A stretch of 35,432 bases of DNA. Source: Gammaproteobacteria bacterium bin55. GTDB lineage: Bacteria; Pseudomonadota; Gammaproteobacteria; Pseudomonadales; Azotimanducaceae. Positions within the stretch are counted from its first letter, which is position 1, and each line of letters begins with the position of its first letter. This document shows positions 11,875 through 19,975 of the stretch, one piece after another. A model generated the notes under the pieces. That model was not told the origin of the DNA. It did not search any database and saw only the letters and a list, made by a program, of their open reading frames with translations. The stretch is from contig MPMU01000019.1 in the NCBI GenBank assembly GCA_002238665.1, positions 1-35,432 on the forward strand, given 5' to 3'. The position numbers and the translations under genes are program-made.

Positions 11875-13353
11875 CTACAAGTCGGACCAAGGGCCGGTGA
11901 TGGCAAAGGTCACGCCCGGTGTCTGGATATTTGCGTACAATGTCTGACCATCGGGAGAGAATGTAGCACCTGCCCATTCAGAAGATCGATAATCCCCTAG
12001 CTCTGCAGGGATGCTCTCATTCAAACTTTCAAGATTGAGGTTGTTCTCTGCAAACGCAACTGCACTGCCATCTGGCTTGATCACCAACATCCTAGACCCG
12101 ATGAACGAATCGTCTTCTTCACTTCTAATACCACCGCCATCTTCGCACACGACAATCAATCCAGTGCGATCATTGACTCCAACGTTGTCAATTGCATCTG
12201 CCTGCATCTCTCCCGTTGACGTGAACATAACCGTAATTTTGTCGATTTTGGTATCCAGTATCCAGAGCGTTCCGGCGCCAGCAGGTCCACTATCGGTGTC
12301 AACAAAATAAATAATGCCGTCGTGGTGCCAACATCCTTCTAAACGGCTAAATCTTGCACCACCTTTCTTTTCTCCTTCCATGTATGGTCCGGACTTTCCT
12401 ACAAACATATTTGATAGAGATACTCGCTCAACACCGTCCGGATCGCTGTCTGGATTTTCGATCGGTATCCATTCAAGCTCAAATGAGTCCCCGCGTCGAA
12501 CATCTCGCAAATCTGTGTTGGACTCTCCTCGGACTTTCAACATCTGTAGTTTCCCACCCTTTTCAAGCGATCCCACCTGTTGGGAGTTATCCGAGGGGAT
12601 AAATCTGTACAAACCTGAATTTGGACCATTGTCTTCCGTTAGATAGCCATAACCCGTGAGCGGGTCTATGGCAACAGCTTCGTGCCTGAACAAACCCATA
12701 TCCTTAATCGGTATTGCAGAGGCATTTCCTAGATGAGGAGGTGGAACCTCAAAGACATATCCGTGGTCGTGAAGCGCTTCTGGAAACCCTTTCACTCTGT
12801 CTCCACGCACTACGATCTCCTCACAAGTCAACCATGTACCCCAAGGAGTGGGTCCCCCGGCACAGTTCACCATTGTGCCTGTCAGTAACGGTACTGTCTC
12901 CTGATATACACCGTCCTTGAATATCAATCCAGTCACGCCGCCCGAAGGCGCAAGTGTGACCGGTACTTTTCCTGCACCCTCGTCCATTTCAATCGTGTTG
13001 GATGCAGAGTCATAAATAGGTACTCCGTCTCCACCGAATGGCTTATCGTCGAACCAATTTTCATGGTTCCGGAGAAGCACATACTCATTCTCGCTTGCTC
13101 CAGGCACCACTGCCATGCCGTCGTGGCGTTTAGGAATCAAACTCCCGTCCGCCATTCTGGTAGATTCCCAGCTCATAGTTTCGTATGAAAATCCCTCCGG
13201 TAGCTTTATGAGAGATGCACCTGTGTTTGCATCAACAGTCGGAATTAGGTCGCCTCTTTTAGTTGAAGCGCGCGCGACTAAACCACCTAGCGATGGTATG
13301 GCAATCGAACTTGCCACACCCCACTGAAATACCTTTCTTCGAGTGTATCCCAT
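11875..13353 (-). CDS. PhoX / DUF839 family exported protein (putative alkaline phosphatase)
   Basis: The 492-residue protein belongs to the PhoX-like family (Ca/Fe-dependent alkaline phosphatases and relatives). Its N-terminus is Tat-like: YTRRKVFQWGV followed by a hydrophobic stretch and ...VARAS, predicting export to the periplasm. The family motif PWGTWLTCEE contains the Cys and Glu that bind the iron centre in PhoX. HDGMAVVPG, LLRNHENW, FRHEAVAIDP and LTEDNG are further hallmarks of the beta-propeller. Many DUF839 proteins have no proven phosphatase activity. I saw no Pho-box-like CTGTCAT repeats in the 266-bp upstream gap, so phosphate control is not supported by sequence. Confidence 0.85.
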   Translation of the reverse strand: MGYTRRKVFQWGVASSIAIPSLGGLVARASTKRGDLIPTVDANTGASLIKLPEGFSYETMSWESTRMADGSLIPKRHDGMAVVPGASENEYVLLRNHENWFDDKPFGGDGVPIYDSASNTIEMDEGAGKVPVTLAPSGGVTGLIFKDGVYQETVPLLTGTMVNCAGGPTPWGTWLTCEEIVVRGDRVKGFPEALHDHGYVFEVPPPHLGNASAIPIKDMGLFRHEAVAIDPLTGYGYLTEDNGPNSGLYRFIPSDNSQQVGSLEKGGKLQMLKVRGESNTDLRDVRRGDSFELEWIPIENPDSDPDGVERVSLSNMFVGKSGPYMEGEKKGGARFSRLEGCWHHDGIIYFVDTDSGPAGAGTLWILDTKIDKITVMFTSTGEMQADAIDNVGVNDRTGLIVVCEDGGGIRSEEDDSFIGSRMLVIKPDGSAVAFAENNLNLESLNESIPAELGDYRSSEWAGATFSPDGQTLYANIQTPGVTFAITGPWSDL

Positions 13354-13619
13354 GACTCCTTTCTCTGACTATCTACGACAAAATTAGGCTTGTACTTTAA
13401 ACATTTTCACACTTCACGTCGGCAAATTCACAGAAATTTGATTTCTAACCAAGATTTTGTGAGCTGACGTTTCTCTTCAAGAACCAGCGGTGAGGGATAG
13501 GTTGGTAAGGTGTCACTAGTATCTGCAGACTTAGATCTGATGGTTCAATCTAGAGTTATTTCCAAAATTCTTTCTCGTGGCACAGACTTCGTGCGAAACA
13601 GACAACCTAGAGATTTTGA

Positions 13620-14594
13620 GTGAGTAGCCAACATATTCATAAGTATTGTGTGCTTGTAGCACTGATGCTTGCTTTCGTCGTCATTGTACTTGGAGCATAT
13701 ACGAGACTGGTCGACGCTGGTTTGGGATGCCCCGATTGGCCCGGTTGTTACGGTCATCTCGTGATGCCAGCGACACCAGAAGAAATTCAAGCTGCTAATG
13801 AAAAATTTGAAGCCATCCCTTTTGACGTGACCAAGGCAGTTCCTGAGGTTGTGCATCGCTTCGTTGCGGGAACTCTAGGGTTGCTCGTCCTTACTATCGT
13901 TGTGATTTCATGGAGATCTAGGAAGGCACTGCTCATCCCGATGGCATTGTTGGTCTTGGTCATCTTTCAAGCTGCGTTGGGCGCGTGGACCGTCACCTTG
14001 AAACTGTGGCCGCAGGTGGTTACGGCACACCTCATAGGTGGCTTCAGCGTATTGGCTGTATTGTTCATGTATGCACTCAAAGAAAACTACATATCGAATC
14101 GCCCAATCAAAATGAAACCGAGCTATATCACCACTATTTTCAGTGGTGTACTACTCTGCCAGATCATTCTTGGTGGATGGACTTCCGCTAACTATGCGGC
14201 ACTTGCCTGCCCTGATTTTCCCTTGTGCCACGGTGAGCTAGTACCTGAAATGAATTTCAAGGAAGGTTTCAATGTATTCCAAGACATCGGACCGAACTAT
14301 TTGGGTGGAGATCTCTCAAGTGAAGCACGAATAGCAGTTCAGGTTACACACCGACTCGGTGCACTATTGGTGCTCATTTTCGGAGTTTGGCTGATTTTGA
14401 TATTGCCGCGAGGACCACGCCTGCATTTCTCGATATTCCTATTCGTTCAGATCGCTCTAGGGATTCTGAATGTTGTACTCCATCTTCCTCTCTATATTGC
14501 CGTCCTGCACAATTTGGGAGCTGCACTCCTGATGCTGTCTACACTACAGATTTACTTGGCCAGTAGAGAACCGCCACCCCAAAATTCGTCGTAG
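13620..14594 (+). CDS. ctaA: Heme A synthase (COX15/CtaA)
   Basis: This integral membrane enzyme oxidises heme O to heme A for aa3-type cytochrome oxidase. The 324-residue protein has about eight hydrophobic segments. The signature GAYTRLVDAGLGCPDWPGCYG follows TM1. Heme-ligand histidines lie in EVVHRFVAG, VTAHLIGG, QVTHRLGA and VLHNLGAA, and the paired extracytoplasmic cysteines recur as CPDWPGC and CPDFPLC. The start is GTG 13620; the ribosome-binding site is poor (AGAG upstream). No cox genes are adjacent, so the gene is detached from its usual cluster in this window. The presence of this gene implies an aerobic organism with a heme-A oxidase. Confidence 0.95.
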   Translation: MSSQHIHKYCVLVALMLAFVVIVLGAYTRLVDAGLGCPDWPGCYGHLVMPATPEEIQAANEKFEAIPFDVTKAVPEVVHRFVAGTLGLLVLTIVVISWRSRKALLIPMALLVLVIFQAALGAWTVTLKLWPQVVTAHLIGGFSVLAVLFMYALKENYISNRPIKMKPSYITTIFSGVLLCQIILGGWTSANYAALACPDFPLCHGELVPEMNFKEGFNVFQDIGPNYLGGDLSSEARIAVQVTHRLGALLVLIFGVWLILILPRGPRLHFSIFLFVQIALGILNVVLHLPLYIAVLHNLGAALLMLSTLQIYLASREPPPQNSS

Positions 14595-14668
14595 GATTCC
14601 TTGTATTGAGTGATTCACTTAAGGGAGTCGGAATGTGTCTTTGATCTTCCCAAAATAACGATACAGAA

Positions 14669-14745
14669 GCACCCGTAGCTCAGCTGGATAGAGCGTCTGC
14701 CTCCGGAGCAGAAGGTCACAGGTTCGAATCCTGTCGGGTGCGCCA
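14669..14745 (+). tRNA. tRNA-Arg, anticodon CCG
   Basis: The cloverleaf is complete: acceptor GCACCCG (14669-14675) pairs with CGGGTGC (14735-14741). The D-arm is GCTC/GAGC, and the anticodon stem TCTGC/GCAGA holds loop CTCCGGA with anticodon CCG (reads CGG, Arg). The T-arm is ACAGG-TTCGAAT-CCTGT. The discriminator is G and CCA is encoded (14743-14745). No integrase gene or duplicated 3' end of the tRNA was noticed nearby. Confidence 0.97.
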
Positions 14746-14867
14746 ACATCTCAGTTTTCAACAATTGTCTCCGCCTTAATGTGAATGAACTTTCCACAAT
14801 GGCGATAATTGCACAAACTATTGAACCGATAGATCGCTTTAACAACCCCTTAACGGAGTGAAAACAA

Positions 14868-15503
14868 ATGAAGCTATACGATAGCAAATATGCCCCAAAC
14901 CCCCGTCGACTACGAGTGTTCATGGCCGAAAAAGGTATTGAATGTGAGAAAGTTGAACTGAATATCCCGAAAGGCGAAAACCTTACAGAGGAGTTTCTGT
15001 CAATCAACCCACGAGGTCTCCTACCAACTTTGGTATTGGATGATGGCACAGTACTGGACGAGTCTGTGGCCATTTGTCGATATTTCGAAGAACTGCATCC
15101 AGAACCTCGTCTGATGGGAAGTGACGCCCTCAGTAAAGCACAAATCGAAGCACGACAACGACAGATGGAATTTGACGGACTCTTCCCTGCTGCAGAAGCT
15201 TTTCGAAACAGTTATCCGGGTTTTGCAAAGCGAGGACTCAGTGGGAATCAAGGCGAAGTTGAGGCAATCCCAGAACTTGCTGCTCGTGGTAAGGCAAGCG
15301 TGAATCGATTCTTTGAAAATCTAAATAACCATCTTGCCGAAAACCAATATGTTTGTGGGGATAGCTTTTCGATTGCTGATATCACCGCCCTCTGTACCAT
15401 CGACTTTGCGACGACAGCAGCAAGAGTTGCTGTGCCTGATGGGTTGGATCATCTAAACCGTTGGCACATTGAAGTGTCAGCTCGACCTAGTGCAGCTGCT
15501 TAG
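14868..15503 (+). CDS. Glutathione S-transferase family protein
   Basis: The 211-residue protein has an N-terminal thioredoxin-fold domain: [23 protein letters not shown], then [20 protein letters not shown] with the cis-Pro and the DES glutathione-binding motif (about 1-80). A helical C-terminal domain contains [15 protein letters not shown] (about 160-175). It would conjugate glutathione to electrophiles or act in related thiol chemistry. The catalytic residue near the N-terminus is not obvious (S6, Y8 or N11 are candidates), as is common in bacterial GSTs. ATG 14868 follows CGGAGTG. It is 113 bp before the amidohydrolase on the same strand. Confidence 0.9.
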   Translation: MKLYDSKYAPNPRRLRVFMAEKGIECEKVELNIPKGENLTEEFLSINPRGLLPTLVLDDGTVLDESVAICRYFEELHPEPRLMGSDALSKAQIEARQRQMEFDGLFPAAEAFRNSYPGFAKRGLSGNQGEVEAIPELAARGKASVNRFFENLNNHLAENQYVCGDSFSIADITALCTIDFATTAARVAVPDGLDHLNRWHIEVSARPSAAA

Positions 15504-15571
15504 TCAGCACTAAATACTCAACTCGACTTAAGGTACAATCCACTATCAATATGACTGTTTCGTAGGCGGAA

Positions 15572-15603
15572 GTATGGACTCGTCTAGTTCGGTCATTCCA
15601 TAC
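15572..15603 (+). promoter_or_regulatory. Hairpin abutting the ribosome-binding site of the first amidohydrolase
   Basis: GTATGGA (15572-15578) is a perfect inverted match to TCCATAC (15597-15603), with 18 nt between. The 3' arm ends one base before the AGGAG (15605-15609) that serves the ATG at 15617. A TACAAT box at about 15532-15537 could be a -10 element, which would put the hairpin in the 5' leader. This fits a protein operator or an RNA element affecting translation, but only the symmetry is observed. The paralogous gene at 30374 lacks this sequence. Confidence 0.35.
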
Positions 15604-15616
15604 ACAGGAGACACTA

Positions 15617-17296
15617 ATGACTCATGATGTTGTAATTAAAAATGGTTTAATCGTTGACGGTACCGGAGCTTCAGGCTATGAAGGAGATCTGGCTATCGAT
15701 GGCGACACAATCACAGCGGTAGGTGAAGTTAAAGAAGCCGGCAAGCAGACAATTGATGCAGAAGGCAATGCGATCACGCCAGGATTTGTTGACCTACATA
15801 CTCACTTCGATGCGCAAGCTGGTTGGGATCCTCTTCTTACACCCGTTTCTTGGCATGGTGTAACTACCGCCTTATTTGGTAACTGCGGTGTGACATTCGC
15901 GCCATGCAAGCCCGCGGACCGAGATTTTCTCGCTGGCATGATGGAAACCGTCGAGGATATTCCGAAGAACGCCATCCTAACTGGTTTACCGTGGGATTGG
16001 GAATCATACGGTGAATATCTCAATTCGATCGAACGCTTGGATCCGGCCATCAATATCACTGGTATGGTAGGACATTGCGCCTCCCGTTTCTATGTTATGG
16101 GTGAACGATCCATCACCGATGACGCCACAGAAGACGAAATCAAGCAAATCGCAGCGCTTATCGGCAAGTCAGTGAAAGAAGGCGCGATCGGATTTTCTAC
16201 CAACCGACTACCTGGTCATACCTTGCCTGATGGCCGCTCCATTCCGGGAACGTTTGCGCAACCAGAAGAACTGATAGCAATATCGAAAGCCGTCGGAGCT
16301 GAAGGTGGGATTCTGCAGAGCGTATTGAACTACTCACAACTAGAAAGAGAGCTGAATATTCTCAAAGAGCAAGTGCGGACTTCTGGAACCAAGATTCTAT
16401 TTAGCGCACCTTTTAATCCAAGTAAGAACGGTGACGTTTCCGCATACGATCAAGCAATCGACTCTATGCATGATGAAGGACTGGATATCAATGGACTAAC
16501 GTTGCCTCGTTCAGGTGGTTTCCTGTCTGGTGTACGTACTGGCCTAGCACCTTTCCGAGGGGAAAACTGGCAAAAGTTCAGAATCTCATCTTTCGAAGAT
16601 CGATTGGCACAGCTACGAGACCCAGATCAACGGCAAAAACTCATTGATGAAGGTAATAGAGGTGAAGAATCTTTCGTACCCACGGCGAACTGCTTCTGGA
16701 TGGGTGATGACGACCAACCCGCTTACGTAAAAGAAGCAACCGAGAGTCTATCAGCCATTGCCAAAGCAGCAGGAAAACTACCTGTTGAAATTTGGATTGA
16801 CAAAGCGTTGGAATCGAATGGAGAAACATTCTTCCATATGCGATTTTTCAATACAGACTTGGAAGCGCTACAGCCATTCCTGAAAAAGGACTGGGTACTT
16901 CCGGGTATAGGCGACGCAGGCGCGCACGTAAGTCAGATTATGGATTCCGGTTGGACTTCGTTCATGCTATGTCACTGGGTTAGAAATAACTCGCTCTTCT
17001 CGGTCGAAGAGGCAGTCAAGAAACTGACCAGCGATCAGGCGCGGATCATCGGTTTTGATGACCGAGGGACGCTAGCCGTTGGAAAACGCGCAGATGTCAA
17101 TGTGGTTGACATGGATGAGGTCCGTGAACGACAGCCTCAATTGGTTTACGATTTTCCGGATTCAGCACCTCGACTCATTCAAAAAGCCAAAGGTTACAAA
17201 GCTACGCTGGTCAACGGCGAAGTTATGCTCCTTGACGATGAGCACACTGGTGTTCGTGCAGGTCGGGTACTTAGAAATCCAAATTCCGCAGCCTAG
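15617..17296 (+). CDS. D-aminoacylase-like amidohydrolase (COG3653 type), copy 1
   Basis: This 559-residue amidohydrolase-superfamily enzyme is related to N-acyl-D-amino-acid deacylases. The metal HxH is at H61/H63 in PGFVDLHTHFDAQ, and the bridging-type cysteine is C90 in GNCGVTFAPC. The late Asp is in LPGIGDAGAHVSQ, and a C-terminal beta-sandwich block reads DRGTLAVGKRADVNVVD. It is longer than classical D-aminoacylase (about 480 residues) and seems to lack the two further His ligands of that enzyme. This appears to be a feature of the long subfamily, so the true substrate may differ. AGGAG lies before ATG 15617. A close paralogue lies at 30374-32035. It ends before an 18-bp palindrome and a strong terminator. 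Confidence 0.85.
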   Translation: MTHDVVIKNGLIVDGTGASGYEGDLAIDGDTITAVGEVKEAGKQTIDAEGNAITPGFVDLHTHFDAQAGWDPLLTPVSWHGVTTALFGNCGVTFAPCKPADRDFLAGMMETVEDIPKNAILTGLPWDWESYGEYLNSIERLDPAINITGMVGHCASRFYVMGERSITDDATEDEIKQIAALIGKSVKEGAIGFSTNRLPGHTLPDGRSIPGTFAQPEELIAISKAVGAEGGILQSVLNYSQLERELNILKEQVRTSGTKILFSAPFNPSKNGDVSAYDQAIDSMHDEGLDINGLTLPRSGGFLSGVRTGLAPFRGENWQKFRISSFEDRLAQLRDPDQRQKLIDEGNRGEESFVPTANCFWMGDDDQPAYVKEATESLSAIAKAAGKLPVEIWIDKALESNGETFFHMRFFNTDLEALQPFLKKDWVLPGIGDAGAHVSQIMDSGWTSFMLCHWVRNNSLFSVEEAVKKLTSDQARIIGFDDRGTLAVGKRADVNVVDMDEVRERQPQLVYDFPDSAPRLIQKAKGYKATLVNGEVMLLDDEHTGVRAGRVLRNPNSAA

Positions 17297-17308
17297 GCGA
17301 CGAATCAA

Positions 17309-17326
17309 GAATCGCTTAAGCGATTC
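17309..17326. repeat. 18-bp perfect palindrome after amidohydrolase stop
   Basis: GAATCGCTTAAGCGATTC reads the same on both strands. It begins 12 bp after the amidohydrolase stop and lies just before the bidirectional terminator. As RNA it could form a hairpin with a very small loop. It may stabilise the 3' end of the transcript or bind a dimeric protein. Confidence 0.6.
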
Positions 17327-17340
17327 ATAAATCAGCATTA

Positions 17341-17374
17341 AAAAAGGCTGACCGAGTAATCGGTCAGCCTTTTT
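17341..17374. terminator. Bidirectional Rho-independent terminator
   Basis: A perfect 15-bp inverted repeat (17341-17355 with 17360-17374) encloses the loop GTAA. The stem runs from AAAAAGGCTG to its complement, so each strand ends in a T-run directly after the GC-rich stem. It lies between the convergent amidohydrolase (stop 17296) and the Rieske gene (stop 17410) and should end both transcripts. Confidence 0.95.
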
Positions 17375-17409
17375 CACTTTTTATCGGCTGTTCTTAATCA
17401 GCCTGAACT

Positions 17410-18594
17410 CTAAACCGCCGTTTGGAGTTGGAGTGCTTCCCTTCCGAGTCCTTCTCTATGGGCGTTGTGATAGTGGTGCAGAGCTGGTTCATTCATACCG
17501 AAGAGGATGTGATCAACCAACCCACTATCTGCGGTGCGTTGCGTCGATTCCGCCACACGATAGTCCTCGTTTTGAATCACAGCATTGAAACCTATAAACC
17601 GGTCTTCTAGTTCATGCGAATTGGTCATGAAGTGCATCATGGACTGTGGATTTAAATACCAGCGCTGACAGGTGACAGATTTGTTGGTCTGATTGTCCTC
17701 TGGGAAAATGCGGAGTACATCGACACCACCTGGGTCAACCAACAAAATGACGTTGGGGTAAATGAAGTAGACCGTAAGCGTCATAAAGCGCATTGGCCAG
17801 TCTTTCATCTGTGGGATTTTCTCCGCTACTTTATCAAAATGCTGGTAGGCAAACACCATCCGGTAATTTTTACCGTATACATCGTGTGTCTGAAGATTGC
17901 CTCGAATTGACGGGGCTAACGTCTGGGAATGGAGCACGTCAAAATGGTAGTTTTCACCAAAAGTATCAATGGCTAGTTTCCAATTCGTGTTGGCATGAAT
18001 ATCCTGCTCGCGGGCGTACGGATGACTATTTAGTTCCCACGCCTCCATGTCTTCTTCCAGTCCACTCAAGCAAGCATCAACGTCGATTTCACCTCCAAGA
18101 CTGGGTTTAACCCACAACATGCCATATTTCTCAGCACTTGGAAACTCGACGAGACTATGGTCATCTTTGGCAACGCAACCGAATTTCTTTTCCTTGTTGA
18201 TCGCGATTAAGTTACCTCGTTTGTTGTAAGTCCATGCGTGAAACGGACAACTGAATTGGTTCCTATTTCCACGTCCGTCTGGAACGACCTGTGCACCACG
18301 GTGCCGACACATGTTGGCAAACGCATGAAACTTTCCGTCGTCGTCTCTGACCATAAGGATCGGGACGCCTGTCTTACTATCTGCCCAATAATCCCCTGGA
18401 TTATTCAGGTCCGTTGACAATCCCATTAGAAGAGGTGTGTCACGAAAAAAGACACTTTGCTCCTGTTCTAAAAGACTCCGTGACGTAAAGTCCGATAGCG
18501 GACTCCGCATGACCCCTTCAGCAGAATGTGACGTCCCACTCGCGATTCCTTCTCGCAAGGTATTCAGTACGCGAATTCGTTCATCAGCTCTCAT
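17410..18594 (-). CDS. Rieske non-heme iron oxygenase, large (alpha) subunit
   Basis: The 394-residue ring-hydroxylating-type oxygenase has an intact Rieske cluster motif C96-x-H98-(17 residues)-C116-x2-H119 in MCRHRGAQ...CPFHAWTY. The mononuclear iron site follows as NWKLAIDTFGENYHFDVLH: D210 is the bridging acid, and H217 and H222 are ligands. A C-terminal EDYRVAESTQRT block contains the usual Glu/Gln region. Such enzymes hydroxylate or demethylate aromatics, quaternary amines (carnitine, betaine) or other substrates. No reductase or ferredoxin partner is in the window. ATG 18594 faces the CoA-transferase gene divergently across 153 bp, so the two may share control. Confidence 0.93.
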   Translation of the reverse strand: MRADERIRVLNTLREGIASGTSHSAEGVMRSPLSDFTSRSLLEQEQSVFFRDTPLLMGLSTDLNNPGDYWADSKTGVPILMVRDDDGKFHAFANMCRHRGAQVVPDGRGNRNQFSCPFHAWTYNKRGNLIAINKEKKFGCVAKDDHSLVEFPSAEKYGMLWVKPSLGGEIDVDACLSGLEEDMEAWELNSHPYAREQDIHANTNWKLAIDTFGENYHFDVLHSQTLAPSIRGNLQTHDVYGKNYRMVFAYQHFDKVAEKIPQMKDWPMRFMTLTVYFIYPNVILLVDPGGVDVLRIFPEDNQTNKSVTCQRWYLNPQSMMHFMTNSHELEDRFIGFNAVIQNEDYRVAESTQRTADSGLVDHILFGMNEPALHHYHNAHREGLGREALQLQTAV

Positions 18595-18693
18595 TTAATG
18601 ACATCCCTAAGTGTGGAGTTGTTGTTTATTGAATAATATGAGAGAGGAAATTGAGCTTCATCTTGGAAGACTTTCCATCTCACTTCTTTTAGT

Positions 18694-18715
18694 CTGACGC
18701 ACTGAAGCGCGTCAG
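18694..18715. promoter_or_regulatory. Inverted repeat in the divergent Rieske/CoA-transferase promoter region
   Basis: CTGACGC (18694-18700) and GCGTCAG (18709-18715) are perfect inverse complements separated by 8 nt. The flanking TAG/CTA also pair if one base bulges. The element lies about 33 bp before the GTG start of the CoA-transferase and about 100 bp before the Rieske start. A dimeric regulator (for example GntR, LysR or TetR type) could bind here, but no regulator gene is in the window. Confidence 0.4.
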
Positions 18716-18747
18716 CTACACAAAGTAATAAGTTTAAGGATTATGTA

Positions 18748-19968
18748 GTGGACGAATATTTATTTTCTGGATTGAAAGTCATTGATGCCGCATCAGTAAT
18801 TGCTGGACCAGCGGCAGCGATGATGTTGGCTGATTTCGGTGCGGATGTTATCAAGATAGAAGAGCCTGGCGGTGGCGACATGTTACGGATTCTCTCTAAT
18901 ATGCCCGGGACAAAGGAAGGCGCAAAGGACTACATGTGGCAGATGGACGGTCGCAACAAACGTAGCATCGTCCTTGATTTGAAAACTCACGGTGGCTTGG
19001 AAGTTCTACACAAATTAGTCGAGGGGTGCGATGTATTCATTACCAATATGCCCTACCCGAGTAGAACCGCTTTCCAATTGACATACGAAGACCTACGTCC
19101 AAAAAATCCCAACATGATCTACGCGTCACTGACCGCTTATGGCGAGAAAGGACCAGAGAGAAATAGGAAGGGATTCGATCAACTCGCTTATTGGGCGAGA
19201 AGCGGACTCATGGAGCTGATGCGCGAAACAGAGACCGAACCCGCACAGGGATTGGCTGGTATGGGCGATCATCCAACCGCTGTATCGATCTATGCAGGCA
19301 TCGTGACGGCATTGCTAAAGAGAGAAAGAACTGGTAAAGGCTCTTTCGTTCAGACATCGCTGCTGGCGAACGGACTGTGGTCTTGTTCCGCCATTGCACA
19401 AGGTGTCATGGCTGGCGCTGATATGGAACACTTTCGTGAACTGCGAAAAATCTCAGGTTATCTGATGAGAGTCTATCGCACGAAGGACGACCGATGGCTG
19501 CAGTTCAATATGGTGCGAAATGAGGAACTGCTTAACAAACTTTTTATGGTATTGGATGCCACTCACCTCTTTCTCGATGAAAGGTTTGAAACTCCGATGG
19601 CAATGTATCACAATCGTGAAGTGCTTGGCGAGATCGTTCAAGACATCGTAAAACAAAAGACTGCGGCTCAATGGATGTCGTTATTTGATCAGTTTGATGT
19701 TCCGGTGAATCTGGTCGGCATTGTCGAGGAACTGCCTTTTGACGAGCAAGTTCTCGCAAATCGACTAGCAAGCGTGCCCGAAGGAGACGAAACACAAATG
19801 CCTCTGCTTGTCAATCATCCTCTACAGATCAGTGACGTAGAGCATGTACCGTTTCAAAACCCACCAAAACTTGGTGAACACACTCGGTCAATCCTTCAGG
19901 AACTTGATTACAACGGTCAGCAGATTCAGCACCTGATTTCGACTGGAGCCGTTGAATTACTCAGTTAG
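18748..19968 (+). CDS. CaiB/BaiF family (class III) CoA-transferase, complete
   Basis: The 406-residue class III CoA-transferase moves CoA between carboxylic acids, typically to activate a carboxylate for degradation. Family features are GPAAAMMLADFGADVIKIEEPGGGD (22-44), RNKRSIVLDLKTHGG (69-83) and AGMGDHPTAVSIYAG, where D174 matches the Asp that forms the acyl-anhydride intermediate. It starts with GTG 18748 behind TAAGGA; the nearby ATG at 18744 is out of frame and stops at once. It is divergent from the Rieske oxygenase and converges with the dehydrogenase gene, with 7 bp between the stops. The acyl donor and acceptor are unknown; a carnitine-like, bile-acid-like or dicarboxylate role cannot be told apart. 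Confidence 0.92.
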   Translation: MDEYLFSGLKVIDAASVIAGPAAAMMLADFGADVIKIEEPGGGDMLRILSNMPGTKEGAKDYMWQMDGRNKRSIVLDLKTHGGLEVLHKLVEGCDVFITNMPYPSRTAFQLTYEDLRPKNPNMIYASLTAYGEKGPERNRKGFDQLAYWARSGLMELMRETETEPAQGLAGMGDHPTAVSIYAGIVTALLKRERTGKGSFVQTSLLANGLWSCSAIAQGVMAGADMEHFRELRKISGYLMRVYRTKDDRWLQFNMVRNEELLNKLFMVLDATHLFLDERFETPMAMYHNREVLGEIVQDIVKQKTAAQWMSLFDQFDVPVNLVGIVEELPFDEQVLANRLASVPEGDETQMPLLVNHPLQISDVEHVPFQNPPKLGEHTRSILQELDYNGQQIQHLISTGAVELLS

Positions 19969-19975
19969 GTCCGAT

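Noticed and set aside
13354-13619. Pho box controlling the PhoX-family gene
   Set aside because: No paired CTGTCAT-like repeats were found in the upstream gap.
14669-14745. tRNA-Arg as an integration site for a genomic island covering the accessory genes to its right
   Set aside because: No integrase gene follows, and by eye I found no second copy of the tRNA 3' end in the window.
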